From positions 1 through 38,364 of the forward strand of contig NZ_JTDL01000101.1 of NCBI RefSeq assembly GCF_000802235.1: DNA of 38,364 nucleotides. The letters run 5' to 3'. This DNA comes from Sinomonas humi (GTDB lineage: Bacteria > Actinomycetota > Actinomycetes > Actinomycetales > Micrococcaceae). Of the stretch, positions 1-7,501 are shown one piece after another. The notes under the pieces are model-generated. The model was given only the letters and a program-made list of their open reading frames with translations, did no database searches and was not told where the DNA came from. The first letter of the stretch is position 1. Each line of letters starts with the position of its first letter. The position numbers and the translations under genes are program-made.

Positions 1-144
1 CACCCGACCCTCGCCATCCTCGACGTGGCACGAGAAGGCAAGGTGCAGCGGAGTGTCCGTCCCATGGATGCTCGCCTTGAGCGCCGTCCGAAGGGGCGCG
101 CCGTCGTCGTCCACGACCTGCACAAGCGTGTAGTCGAATTTCAT
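1..144 (-). CDS. idi: isopentenyl-diphosphate delta-isomerase, N-terminal part (cut by window edge)
   Basis: Only the first 48 codons are visible; the gene runs off the left edge. Type 1 IPP isomerase interconverts IPP and DMAPP, the starter for isoprenoid and carotenoid synthesis, in the cytosol. The visible peptide has the family's N-terminal pattern: a short strand region, 'DDDGAPL', then 'HGTDTPLHLAFS', which resembles the HTADTRLHLAFS stretch of E. coli Idi, followed by the start of the Nudix fold. The metal-binding His/Glu residues and the catalytic Cys lie partly or wholly outside the window and cannot be checked. The ATG overlaps the upstream SDR stop codon in an ATGA arrangement (141-144), so it is translationally coupled and the third gene of the leftward operon. 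Its position back to back with crtE fits precursor supply for the carotenoid pathway. The identification rests on a short stretch. Confidence 0.85.
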   Translation of the reverse strand, partial: MKFDYTLVQVVDDDGAPLRTALKASIHGTDTPLHLAFSCHVEDGEGRV

Positions 145-1625
145 GCCAGCCCCCTGTTCTCTGCGGCCGCGGTGATCCGCTCGGCCATGCCCTTGAAGAT
201 GACGTCGTGGAACGGGACGATCGAGGCCCAGTAGAGCCGTCCCGCGAGGCCCTTCGGGAGGAAGACCGCCCGTTGGAAGTACAGGCTCCCCGAGCCGCGC
301 GGCGAGACGGTCAGCTCGAGCCAGGCCCGGCCTGGGACACGCATCTCGGCTCGCAGGCGGAGGAGCCGTCCGCGTTCGAGGGCCTCGACGCGCCACCAGT
401 CGAGCGCGTCGCCGAGCTGGAGCCGCCGCGGATCGCGCCGCCCCCGGCGCAGGCCCACGCCGCCCGCGAGCTTGTCCATCCACCCTCGCACCGCCCAGGC
501 GAGCGGGAACGAGTACCAGCCGTTCTCCCCGCCGATGCTCTCGATGACCTCCCACAGCCGCTCCGGCGGAGCGGACGTGTAGTGCGTCCGGGTGTCCTTG
601 AACACCCTGCTGCCGGCCCACTCCGGGTCGCTCGGCAGCGGGTCTGAGGGTGCTTCGAGCGCCGTCGACCCCGCCCACGTCGTCTCGACCTCGCCTCGCT
701 TGATCTTCACGAGCGCGAGCTCGACGGCGCGCTCGTAGCTCGTCAGCCCGCCCTCCGGCTCCGGAATGTGCTCGCCGATGCTCGCATCCCGCACGACGCA
801 GTCGTTTTGGAGCGACTCGACGAGCGGGATCGCTAGGGCCCTCGGAATCGGGGTGACGAGGTTGACCCACTGGGCGGCGAGCCATGGCGTGAGGACAGGA
901 AGCGGCAGGATGAGCGGGGCGCGCATGCCGGCGACGCGTGCGTAGCCGCGCATCATGTCCGCATACGTGAGCACGTCGGGACCGCCGATGTCGAAGGTTC
1001 GGTTGACGCTCTCCGGAAGCTCGGCGGCCTTCTCGAGGTAGTACAGAGCGTCGCGGACGGCGATGGGCTGGACGCGATTGAGCACCCAGCGGGGAGCGGG
1101 CATGACGGGCAGGACGTCGGTGAGATGCCGCACCATCTCGAAGCTGGCCGAGCCGGAACCGATCACGAGCCCGGCCTGCAGCACAACTGTGGGCACCCCG
1201 GAATCCAAGAGGATGCGCCCCACCTCGGACCGGGACTGCAGGTGCCGGCTCAGTCGCTCCCCGGGGTTGAGGCCGCTCAGGTACACGAGGCGGGAAACGC
1301 CGCCCTTCGCGGCGGCGCGCGCGAGGGCCTCGGCCCCCGCTTGCTCGGTCCGCGCGAAGTCGCCGCCGCCCTTGCCACCGCCGTTCCCGCCCATCGAGTG
1401 CACGAGGTAGTAGACGACGTCGGCCCCCTCGCACAGCGCCCCGACGGCGCCGGCGTCTTCGAGGCTCCCTTCGACGACGTCGACCTCGTCCCGCCAGGGC
1501 ACGTCTCGGAGCTTCTTCGGGTTGCGCGCAAGCACGCGGACCCGATGGCCCGCCTCGAGAAGGCGCGGAACGAGCCGGCCGCCGATGTAGCCGGTGGCGC
1601 CGGTGACGGCTACGAGGCGGCTCAT
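141..1625 (-). CDS. SDR family NAD(P)-binding protein with C-terminal DUF2867 domain (YbjT-like)
   Basis: A 494-residue protein. The N-terminus (MSRLVAVTGATGYIGG) is a Rossmann dinucleotide-binding loop of the atypical/extended SDR type (GATGYIG, GxxGxxG pattern), and residues about 1-300 look like an NAD(P)-binding epimerase or NmrA-type fold. The C-terminal ~150 residues, with 'SGSLYFQRAVFLPKGLAGRLYW' split across the end region, match DUF2867 as found in E. coli YbjT. The substrate is unknown. I chose the ATG at 1625 because the reading frame upstream belongs to the TspO-like gene, and this ATG forms an ATGA overlap with that gene's stop (1622-1625). The 3' end overlaps the idi start in the same way. 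Co-transcription with idi, facing the crt operon, suggests a role linked to isoprenoid or membrane oxidation state, but this is inference from context. Confidence 0.8.
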   Translation of the reverse strand: MSRLVAVTGATGYIGGRLVPRLLEAGHRVRVLARNPKKLRDVPWRDEVDVVEGSLEDAGAVGALCEGADVVYYLVHSMGGNGGGKGGGDFARTEQAGAEALARAAAKGGVSRLVYLSGLNPGERLSRHLQSRSEVGRILLDSGVPTVVLQAGLVIGSGSASFEMVRHLTDVLPVMPAPRWVLNRVQPIAVRDALYYLEKAAELPESVNRTFDIGGPDVLTYADMMRGYARVAGMRAPLILPLPVLTPWLAAQWVNLVTPIPRALAIPLVESLQNDCVVRDASIGEHIPEPEGGLTSYERAVELALVKIKRGEVETTWAGSTALEAPSDPLPSDPEWAGSRVFKDTRTHYTSAPPERLWEVIESIGGENGWYSFPLAWAVRGWMDKLAGGVGLRRGRRDPRRLQLGDALDWWRVEALERGRLLRLRAEMRVPGRAWLELTVSPRGSGSLYFQRAVFLPKGLAGRLYWASIVPFHDVIFKGMAERITAAAENRGLA

Positions 1626-2179
1626 GCGTGCTCCGTCCTGTGCAGCGTGCGCGGCCCGGCGAGCAGGAGGCCTGCCGCAACCACGGCAGCCGCAGCGGTC
1701 CCCGCGGTCAGCGCCGTCATGGGAAGAACCAACGGCCCACTCGAGCGTGCGACGGCGATCCACGCCAGACCCCAGGCGATCGAGAGGAGCGGCGCCCAGG
1801 AGCGCCTGAATGCGAGGGAAATCCCGACGAGGGCGGCGACGCAGAGGACGACGACGGAGGCCGGTTCGGCGGGCAGCACGAGTCCCGCCCACGCGAGGAC
1901 CGCGGCGACGTTCGCGAGCGTAGCCACGCAGATCCAACCGAGGTACAGGCCGAACATTCCGTCGCTCAGGAGAGCTTCGGCCCTCGATCTCGGCGCGTGC
2001 GTCTTCGAGAGCTGGAAGATCCGGCAGAGGACGGCCAGGAGAGCCACCATGACTCCGAGACTAGCGGGGACGGAGCCGAGTTGGACCGCCCAGAGCCAAG
2101 CCGCGTTCAGGAGCATGGAGGCGGCAGTCAGAACGGCCGCGGGCAGGGCAGAGCGCTGATTCGTCACTTGGGCTTGCAT
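1622..2179 (-). CDS. TspO/MBR-like tryptophan-rich sensory protein, N-terminally short
   Basis: A 185-residue polytopic membrane protein with about five hydrophobic segments. The stretches 'SMLLNAAWLWAVQLG' and 'GLYLGWICVATLANVAA' resemble the second half of actinobacterial tryptophan-rich sensory (TspO/MBR) proteins. These usually run about 250 residues and carry an earlier PAGPAFSIW-type motif, which is absent here: the protein begins almost directly at the second half. The ATG at 2179 is chosen because a GAGGGGG ribosome site sits about five bases upstream, and a strong promoter fills the space just before that. TspO proteins bind porphyrins and other hydrophobic ligands in stress and light responses; the ligand here is unknown. 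It is first in the leftward operon with the SDR gene and idi. A different membrane family is possible. Confidence 0.6.
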   Translation of the reverse strand: MQAQVTNQRSALPAAVLTAASMLLNAAWLWAVQLGSVPASLGVMVALLAVLCRIFQLSKTHAPRSRAEALLSDGMFGLYLGWICVATLANVAAVLAWAGLVLPAEPASVVVLCVAALVGISLAFRRSWAPLLSIAWGLAWIAVARSSGPLVLPMTALTAGTAAAAVVAAGLLLAGPRTLHRTEHA

Positions 2180-2202
2180 ACTGTCCCCCTCTAGACAGGG
2201 CC

Positions 2203-2238
2203 TGATTTCTCGATAATCATATTTCTCGAAGATCGAGA
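2203..2238. promoter_or_regulatory. candidate operator between the divergent carotenoid operons
   Basis: The box TTTCTCGA occurs twice in direct orientation (2206-2213 and 2222-2229), 16 bases apart. The second copy is part of the inverted repeat TCTCGAAGATCGAGA (2224-2238, one mismatch between arms), and the first lies inside TGATT-N7-AATCA (2203-2219). MarR dimers bind short inverted repeats of this size. A MarR gene closes the crt operon, and in Corynebacterium glutamicum the MarR protein CrtR controls crt genes from the divergent region. That the local MarR binds here is inference. Confidence 0.55.
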
Positions 2239-2244
2239 CATCAA
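2216..2244 (-). promoter_or_regulatory. promoter of the TspO-like/SDR/idi operon
   Basis: Read on the minus strand: a -35 TTGATG (2239-2244), a spacer of exactly 17 bases, and a -10 TATGAT (2216-2221, five of six consensus bases). Transcription should start near 2209, about 30 bases before the ATG at 2179. The inverted repeat TCTCGAAGATCGAGA fills the spacer, so a bound repressor would block polymerase directly. On the plus strand the only -10-like element is GATAAT (2212-2217), between the two direct-repeat boxes; it has no good -35, so I do not call the crtE promoter separately. Confidence 0.6.
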
Positions 2245-2292
2245 GGGTTGGGGCCAAGCCCGGCCCAAGGGTGTCCAGTCGAGGAGGCGACG

Positions 2293-3426
2293 ATGAGCGG
2301 AACGGCCACTCAGGCAGCAGCGAAGCCGCGCGAGGCAGCTCTCCCCGAGGGGGGTGCCCGGGCTACGAAACCGACGTGGGCAAGCGTCGCCCCCCGGGTG
2401 GAGGAGTTGCTCGCGGACTTCTGCGCCTCGGAGCAGGCAGCGGCGCCGTTGGGCCGAGCGCAGGAGCTGTGGTTCCACAGCGTCCGATCGCTCGAGGGCG
2501 GGAAACGGGTCCGGCCCCAACTGGCATGTCTCGCCTACACCTCATTCGGAGGCAGATCGGAAGAGGCGTGCGCCGCCACGGGTGCTGCGTTCGAGCTCCT
2601 GCACGCGTCGCTCCTCCTCCACGACGACGTGATCGACCGCGACTTCGTGCGCCGAGGGCGCCCCAACATCGCGGGGATCTACCGCGCCGACGGCCTCCGG
2701 CGCGGCCTTCCGCCCTCCGAGGCCGAACACCTCGGCGCCTCGGTCGCAATCATCGCCGGCGACCTTCTCCTCACGGCTTCGTTGCGAATGCTCGAGCGGG
2801 CGACGCCGGTCCCTCGCGTGCGCGATCGTCTCGCCTCGATCTTCCATCGGGCGATCACCGACGCCGCGGCCGGCGAGCTTGCCGACGTCCTCCTCTCGCG
2901 CGGGGGTGCCCTCTCCGGCGCGGATGCCGGAAGCGTCGACGACGTCCTCGAGATGGAGCGGCTGAAGACTGCCGGCTACTCGTTCGAGGCACCGCTCTGC
3001 GCGGGAGCGATCCTCGCTGGGGCCACGCCCCAGGAGGTGGAGGCCGTCGGGCGCGTCGGGAGCCTCATCGGCATGGCGTACCAGGTCATCGACGACGTCC
3101 TCGGAACGTTCGGCGACGAACGGCAGACCGGCAAGTCAACGACGTCGGACCTGCGCGAGGGCAAGCTCACGGTCCTCACGGCCTTCGCCCGTGAGCATCC
3201 CCTCATCGCCCGCCACCTCGCGCATGAGAGCGAGGGCGACGACGGCCGGAATCCCGACGAGGTGAGGGAAATCCTCGACAAGGCGGGCGCGCGGGGCCAC
3301 GCCCTCACCCTCGCCCACTCGCTCGTGACCGAGGCACTCGACGAGGCGCGCCGAGCCGAGCTGCCTCCAGCGCTCCGTTCCGAGCTCACCCGCATCTGCA
3401 ACCACGTCCTCCACCGGGAGAGCTGA
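2293..3426 (+). CDS. crtE: geranylgeranyl diphosphate synthase (polyprenyl synthetase)
   Basis: 377 residues, all-alpha trans-prenyltransferase fold. It condenses IPP with allylic diphosphates to make GGPP for phytoene synthesis. The first aspartate-rich motif is DDVID at residues 111-115, preceded by LLLH and followed by RDFVRRG, with the substrate-binding GGKRVRP at about residues 69-75. The second aspartate region reads IDDVLG, where the last Asp of a classical DDxxD is Gly, a variant I associate with actinobacterial CrtE/IdsA proteins. The ATG at 2293 follows a GAGGAG site at 2281-2286. The stop TGA shares one base with the crtB ATG, so crtB is coupled. First gene of the rightward carotenoid operon. 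Confidence 0.93.
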   Translation: MSGTATQAAAKPREAALPEGGARATKPTWASVAPRVEELLADFCASEQAAAPLGRAQELWFHSVRSLEGGKRVRPQLACLAYTSFGGRSEEACAATGAAFELLHASLLLHDDVIDRDFVRRGRPNIAGIYRADGLRRGLPPSEAEHLGASVAIIAGDLLLTASLRMLERATPVPRVRDRLASIFHRAITDAAAGELADVLLSRGGALSGADAGSVDDVLEMERLKTAGYSFEAPLCAGAILAGATPQEVEAVGRVGSLIGMAYQVIDDVLGTFGDERQTGKSTTSDLREGKLTVLTAFAREHPLIARHLAHESEGDDGRNPDEVREILDKAGARGHALTLAHSLVTEALDEARRAELPPALRSELTRICNHVLHRES

Positions 3427-4313
3427 TGTCCTACGCGCTGACGTCCCCCCTGAGCCGCTACACGGCCGCCGCGACGGCGAGCTCCGCCGTCGTCATACGC
3501 CGGTATTCAACGTCGTTCGGGCTCGCATGCCGCCTTCTTGCGCCCGAGCTGCGGCCCGAGATCGAGAACATCTACGCGCTCGTCCGGCTCGCCGACGAAG
3601 TGGTCGACGGCGCGGCGAGCGGCGCGGGTCTTCCGGCCGCGCTCGTGCTCGAACAGCTCGACATCCTCGAAGGCGAGACCTACGCCGCGCTCGAGCTGGG
3701 CTACAGCACGAACCTCGTGGTCCACGCCTTCGTCCAGACGGCCAGGCGCTCGGGGATCGGCCGCGACCTCGTCACGCCGTTCTTCGCCTCGATGCGGCGC
3801 GACTGCCAGATCCTCGCCCACTCCGGGGAGTCGCTCGGCGAGTACATCTACGGCTCCGCGGAGGTCGTGGGGCTCATGTGCCTGCGTGTCTTCCTCCAAG
3901 ACGCTCAGGCAACGGCCGCGGAGCGCTCCGCGATGGCGGATTCGGCCCGCCACCTCGGAGCCGCATTCCAGAAGGTCAACTTCCTCCGGGATCTAGGGCA
4001 GGATTCGGCCGAGCTGGGGCGGCGGTACTTCCCGGGCGTCGATCCGCAGCATCTGCACGAACGGCAGAAGGCAGCCCTCGTCGAGGACCTCAGGGCGGAT
4101 CTGGCCGCCTCGCTGCCCGGGCTGCGCCTGCTCCCCATCTCGTCGCGAAGAGCCGTCGCGCTCGCCCACGCGATCTTCTCAGCACTCGCCGACCGCATCG
4201 ACGCGTGCCCAGCCGAGCTGCTCCCCACAACGCGCGTGAGCGTTCCCACCGGCACCAAGGCGCGCCTCGCGGCGGCGGTGCTGCTCGGCCTGGGGCGAGG
4301 GAGGGCGGCATGA
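3426..4313 (+). CDS. crtB: phytoene synthase
   Basis: 295 residues, squalene/phytoene synthase family. It joins two GGPP molecules head to head into phytoene. Both aspartate-rich Mg-diphosphate sites are visible: 'RLADEVVD' at about residues 53-60 and 'NFLRDLGQD' at about 184-192, followed by 'GRRYFP'. The early 'SFGLACRLL' and central 'YIYGSAEVVGLMC' are also typical. Length is normal for bacterial CrtB. The start overlaps the crtE stop by one base (TGATG), and the stop overlaps the crtI ATG (4310-4313). Confidence 0.94.
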   Translation: MSYALTSPLSRYTAAATASSAVVIRRYSTSFGLACRLLAPELRPEIENIYALVRLADEVVDGAASGAGLPAALVLEQLDILEGETYAALELGYSTNLVVHAFVQTARRSGIGRDLVTPFFASMRRDCQILAHSGESLGEYIYGSAEVVGLMCLRVFLQDAQATAAERSAMADSARHLGAAFQKVNFLRDLGQDSAELGRRYFPGVDPQHLHERQKAALVEDLRADLAASLPGLRLLPISSRRAVALAHAIFSALADRIDACPAELLPTTRVSVPTGTKARLAAAVLLGLGRGRAA

Positions 4314-5941
4314 GGCGCCGCGTCGTCGTGATCGGCGGGGGCATCGCGGGGCTCGCGACAGCCGCACTGCTCGCTCGGGACGGGCACACCGTGCACCTGC
4401 TCGAGCAGCAGGATTCGCTCGGGGGCCGCGCGGGGCGCTGGGAGGCGGACGGCTTCCGGTTCGACACCGGGCCGTCGTGGTACCTCATGCCGGAGGTCAT
4501 CGACCATTGGTTCCGCCTCATGGGCACGAGCGCGGAGGCCGAACTCGACCTCGTGCGCCTGGATCCGGGCTACCGGACGTTCTTCGAGGGTGAGCCCGCG
4601 CCCGTGGATGTCGGCGGCGGCCGCGGTGGTGCCGTGGCCCTCTTCGAATCGCTGGACCCGGGCTCCGGGACCGCGCTCGCGAGGTACCTCGACGAGGCCG
4701 AGGACGCATACCGGATCGCCACCCAGCGCTTCCTCTACGACGACTTCTCCTCGCTCCGTGGGCTCGCAAGTCCGGACCTCCTGCGCAGGCTGCCCCGACT
4801 CGTCGCCCTCCTCACCCAGACGCTCGAGGGACGCATCGCGCGCCGGTTCCGCGACCCGCGCGAGCGGCAGGTTCTCGGTTACCCGGCCGTCTTCCTGGGG
4901 ACGACGCCGTTCCGTGCCCCCGCGCTGTATGCGCTCATGAGCCACCTCGACCTCGGCCAAGGGATTCTGTACCCGCGGGGCGGGTTCGCCGCACTCGTGG
5001 ATGCAATGGAGCGGCTTGCGCGCAGGGCAGGCGTCGACGTCCGGCTCGGTGCCCGAGCCCAGCGGATCCTAACCGGGGTTGCTGGGGGCGGCGCCCGTGC
5101 CGAGGGCGTCGAGTGGACGGACGACGGCGGGCGAGGGCACCGCCTGAGCGCGGACCTTGTGGTCGGAGCGGCCGACCTGCACCACCTCGAGACTGAACTC
5201 CTTCCGGCCTCCCTCCGCTCACACCCCGAGGACGCGTGGGCGCGCCGTGACCCCGGGCCGGGCGCAGTCCTCGCGTGCCTCGGCATCCGCGGGGAGTTGC
5301 CAGAGCTCGCCCACCACAACCTGTTCTTCGCGAGGGACTGGCGGGACAACTTCAGGCGTATCGCCGCCGGATCGCCGCTCCCCGACCCGACGTCGCTCTA
5401 CGTGTCCCGGACGAGTGCGACCGACCCTCATGCGGCTCCGGCGGGTGGAGAGAGCCTGTTCGTCCTTGTGCCGGCACCGGCAAAGCCCGAGTGGGGGCGC
5501 GGCGGCGTCGACGGCTCGGGTTCTCCCGTAGTGGAGGCGGTGGCGGATGCCGCCATCCGGCAGGTGTCCGTGTGGGCCGGGATTCCGGACCTTGCGACGC
5601 GGGTCGCCGTCCGGCGCACGATCGGCCCGGGCGACTTCGCGGCGGATTTCAACGCGTGGCGCGGGGGCGCCCTCGGGCTCGCGCACACGCTCGGCCAGAG
5701 CGCGATGTTCCGCCCTGCCAATGCGAGCCGAAAGGTTTCGGGGCTGCTGTACTCCGGTGCGTCCGTGCGGCCCGGGATCGGCGTCCCGATGTGCCTCATC
5801 AGCGCCGAGCTCGTGCTGAAACGGGTGCGGGGAGACCGGCGGCCCGGGCCGGTGGCTCCGGGCAAGCCCTGGGCTGGTCAACTCGCGGCGGACTCCTTGG
5901 CGGCGGAGTCCCTGCCGGCGGAGGCATCATGGCCTATTTGA
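4310..5941 (+). CDS. crtI: phytoene desaturase
   Basis: 543 residues, FAD-dependent CrtI-type desaturase; it introduces the double bonds that turn phytoene into lycopene at the membrane. The N-terminus begins at once with the FAD-binding Rossmann motif VVVIGGGIAGLATAALL and a later GGRAGRW, and the C-terminal FAD region reads 'YSGASVRPGIGVPMC'. The open frame extends about 260 codons upstream inside crtB, but the true start is the ATG at 4310, which forms an ATGA overlap with the crtB stop and lies directly before the nucleotide-binding motif. The last ~35 residues form an Ala/Pro-rich tail with a short imperfect repeat (ADSLAAESLPAE) that also supplies the GGAGG ribosome site (5920-5924) of the next gene. 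Confidence 0.94.
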   Translation: MRRRVVVIGGGIAGLATAALLARDGHTVHLLEQQDSLGGRAGRWEADGFRFDTGPSWYLMPEVIDHWFRLMGTSAEAELDLVRLDPGYRTFFEGEPAPVDVGGGRGGAVALFESLDPGSGTALARYLDEAEDAYRIATQRFLYDDFSSLRGLASPDLLRRLPRLVALLTQTLEGRIARRFRDPRERQVLGYPAVFLGTTPFRAPALYALMSHLDLGQGILYPRGGFAALVDAMERLARRAGVDVRLGARAQRILTGVAGGGARAEGVEWTDDGGRGHRLSADLVVGAADLHHLETELLPASLRSHPEDAWARRDPGPGAVLACLGIRGELPELAHHNLFFARDWRDNFRRIAAGSPLPDPTSLYVSRTSATDPHAAPAGGESLFVLVPAPAKPEWGRGGVDGSGSPVVEAVADAAIRQVSVWAGIPDLATRVAVRRTIGPGDFAADFNAWRGGALGLAHTLGQSAMFRPANASRKVSGLLYSGASVRPGIGVPMCLISAELVLKRVRGDRRPGPVAPGKPWAGQLAADSLAAESLPAEASWPI

Positions 5942-6246
5942 GCTGCCTGCTTCTAGCTGCCGCCTGCCTTGGCGCTCTCGATCGCCGCTTTAGGCTCTTC
6001 CTCTGGCGGACACCGCGTGCCGCCGCGCTGGTACTCGCGGCCGGCGTCGTCTTCTTCCTCGCGTGGGACGCCGCCGGAATCGCGGCTGGCGTCTTCGAGC
6101 ACGCTCCCACGCCGCTCGCAACGGGCCTCATGCTGGCGCCCGAGCTTCCGCTCGAGGAGCCCTTCTTCCTCGCCTTCTTCTGCTATACGGCCATGCTGCT
6201 GTTCGCGGGCGCCGAGCGTGTGTTCGCCGGGAGGCGGGGCTCGTGA
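5929..6246 (+). CDS. crtYe: lycopene cyclase domain protein, first small subunit
   Basis: 105 residues with three predicted membrane segments. It belongs to the heterodimeric lycopene cyclase type of Gram-positive bacteria (CrtYc/CrtYe), in which two small membrane proteins together cyclise lycopene ends or, with CrtEb, form C50 rings. The diagnostic ELPLEEPFFLAFF motif (PxEE) is at about residues 69-81. The ATG at 5929 lies inside the end of crtI (13-base overlap) behind a well-placed GGAGG. Its stop overlaps the GTG of the second subunit (GTGA, 6243-6246). Whether the rings are beta, gamma or epsilon cannot be read from sequence, so the e/f suffix is provisional. Confidence 0.85.
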   Translation: MAYLSCLLLAAACLGALDRRFRLFLWRTPRAAALVLAAGVVFFLAWDAAGIAAGVFEHAPTPLATGLMLAPELPLEEPFFLAFFCYTAMLLFAGAERVFAGRRGS

Positions 6247-6614
6247 CGTATGCGCTCGTCGACGTCGTCTTCCTCTCGCTCGCGTGCGTGGCCCTCGCGT
6301 GTCTCGGCCTCCCCGCGAGCTGGCGCCCCCTGTTCGCCGCCGGCACAGCCCTCATGGCGCTGACGGCCGTCTTCGACAGCGTCATGATCGGCCTTGGCCT
6401 CTTCGGCTATCGGGCCAGCACCCTCAGCGGCATCTTCGTCGGCCTCGCACCCGTCGAGGACTTCGCGTACCCGCTCGCGGCCGCCGTCGTCCTCCCGGCG
6501 CTGTGGCGACGGCTGCGCCCAGCCCCTTCCACCCGAAGGCCAGCCCCTTCCACCCGAAGGCCAGCCCCTTCCACCCGCAAGCCAGCCCCTTCCAGCCGAA
6601 AGGGGGACGCATGA
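6243..6614 (+). CDS. crtYf: lycopene cyclase domain protein, second small subunit, with repeated C-terminal tail
   Basis: 123 residues, partner of the preceding cyclase subunit (CrtYd/CrtYf type). Three membrane segments are followed by the family motif 'APVEDFAYPL' at about residues 69-78. The GTG start overlaps the previous stop. After the last membrane helix (ending WRRLR) comes an unusual basic tail of four heptads of the form PAPSTRR/PAPSTRK/PAPSSRK, encoded by four 21-bp tandem repeats (6520-6603). The tail is not part of the cyclase core and would face the cytosol or membrane surface. Its stop codon overlaps the crtEb ATG (6611-6614), so repeat-number changes would keep frame and coupling. 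Confidence 0.85.
   Translation: MTYALVDVVFLSLACVALACLGLPASWRPLFAAGTALMALTAVFDSVMIGLGLFGYRASTLSGIFVGLAPVEDFAYPLAAAVVLPALWRRLRPAPSTRRPAPSTRRPAPSTRKPAPSSRKGDA
6520..6603 (+). repeat. four 21-bp tandem repeats in the crtYf tail
   Basis: Four head-to-tail 21-base units at 6520-6540, 6541-6561, 6562-6582 and 6583-6603. Units 1 and 2 are identical; unit 3 differs at two positions near its end and unit 4 at a few more. The core of each unit is CAGCCCCTTCCA. Because 21 is a multiple of three, gain or loss of units only lengthens or shortens the PAPSTR heptad run. Identical adjacent units suggest recent slippage. Confidence 0.95.
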
Positions 6615-7501
6615 CCCTCGCCCTCCCCGCACGCCGCGGCCTGATCGGCGCGGTCGTCGTCTCCTCCCGCCCGCTCTCTTGGGTCAACACCGCGTATCCG
6701 TTCGCGGCCGCCTATTTCCTCGCGAGCCGAAGCGTCGATTGGCGACTGCTGGTCGGGACGCTGTTCTTCCTCGTGCCCTACAACGCGGCGATGTACGGCA
6801 CGAATGACGTCTTCGACTACGAGTCCGACCTCCGGAATCCACGAAAGGGCGGTGCCGAGGGGGGAGTGCTGGACCCGTCGCTGCATAGCGCCACGCTCTG
6901 GCTCGGGTGGGGATCCTGCGCGCCGTTCGTTGCCCTGCTGGTGCTTGGCGGGCCGCCCAGCAGCTGGGCCGCGCTCGCGGTCTCGCTCTTCGCGGTCGCC
7001 GCCTACAGCCTGCCCGTGCTCCGGTTCAAGGAGCGGCCCGTCCTGGATTCGATCACGTCGAGCACGCATTTCGTCTCTCCCGCGGTATACGGCCTCGCGC
7101 TCGCGGGCGCCGGTCCCTCGGCCGGCGTGCTCGCCGCCTTGGGCGCCTTCTTCGCGTGGGGCGTCGCGAGCCATGCGTTCGGCGCGGTGCAGGACATCGT
7201 CCCGGACCGCGAGGCCGGCATTGCCTCCGTGGCCACCCTGTTCGGCGCCCGCGCGACGGTGCGCATCGCCGTCGTCTGCTACCTTGCGGCAGCGGCTCTG
7301 CTGCTGCTCGGCTCGGAAGGGCTGGGCAGATGGGCCGGCCTGCTCGCGCTCCCTTACGCCGCAAACGCGGCCCCGTTCCTGAGGCTGGGCGATGCGGAAT
7401 CCGGGCGTGCCCGCGCGGGCTGGCGCCGCTTCCTCTGGTTCAACTACCTGACAGGATTCCTCGTGACTCTCGTCCTCATCGCGATAGGGCTGAGCCTGTG
7501 A
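6611..7501 (+). CDS. crtEb: lycopene elongase / UbiA-family prenyltransferase
   Basis: 296 residues, polytopic UbiA-type prenyltransferase. CrtEb proteins add C5 units from DMAPP to both ends of lycopene, giving C50 carotenoids such as flavuxanthin on the way to decaprenoxanthin or sarcinaxanthin. The first aspartate motif is NDVFDYESD at residues 65-73, followed by LRNPRKGG as in known CrtEb proteins; the second is QDIVPD with Asp195 and Asp199. The ATG overlaps the crtYf stop (ATGA) and the stop overlaps the phr GTG. Its presence together with two small cyclase subunits is the main reason to predict a C50 rather than a C40 product. Confidence 0.9.
   Translation: MTLALPARRGLIGAVVVSSRPLSWVNTAYPFAAAYFLASRSVDWRLLVGTLFFLVPYNAAMYGTNDVFDYESDLRNPRKGGAEGGVLDPSLHSATLWLGWGSCAPFVALLVLGGPPSSWAALAVSLFAVAAYSLPVLRFKERPVLDSITSSTHFVSPAVYGLALAGAGPSAGVLAALGAFFAWGVASHAFGAVQDIVPDREAGIASVATLFGARATVRIAVVCYLAAAALLLLGSEGLGRWAGLLALPYAANAAPFLRLGDAESGRARAGWRRFLWFNYLTGFLVTLVLIAIGLSL

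Noticed and set aside
1125-2159. A long plus-strand frame opposite the SDR and TspO-like genes
   Set aside because: Antisense to two coupled genes with clear motifs; no ribosome site or recognisable product.
3527-4309. An N-terminal extension of crtI inside crtB
   Set aside because: The FAD-binding motif starts right at the ATG at 4310 and the ATGA overlap fixes the start; the extension is low-complexity Arg/Pro.
6520-6603. CRISPR-like repeat array
   Set aside because: Units are contiguous with no spacers, inside a coding frame, and no cas genes are near.
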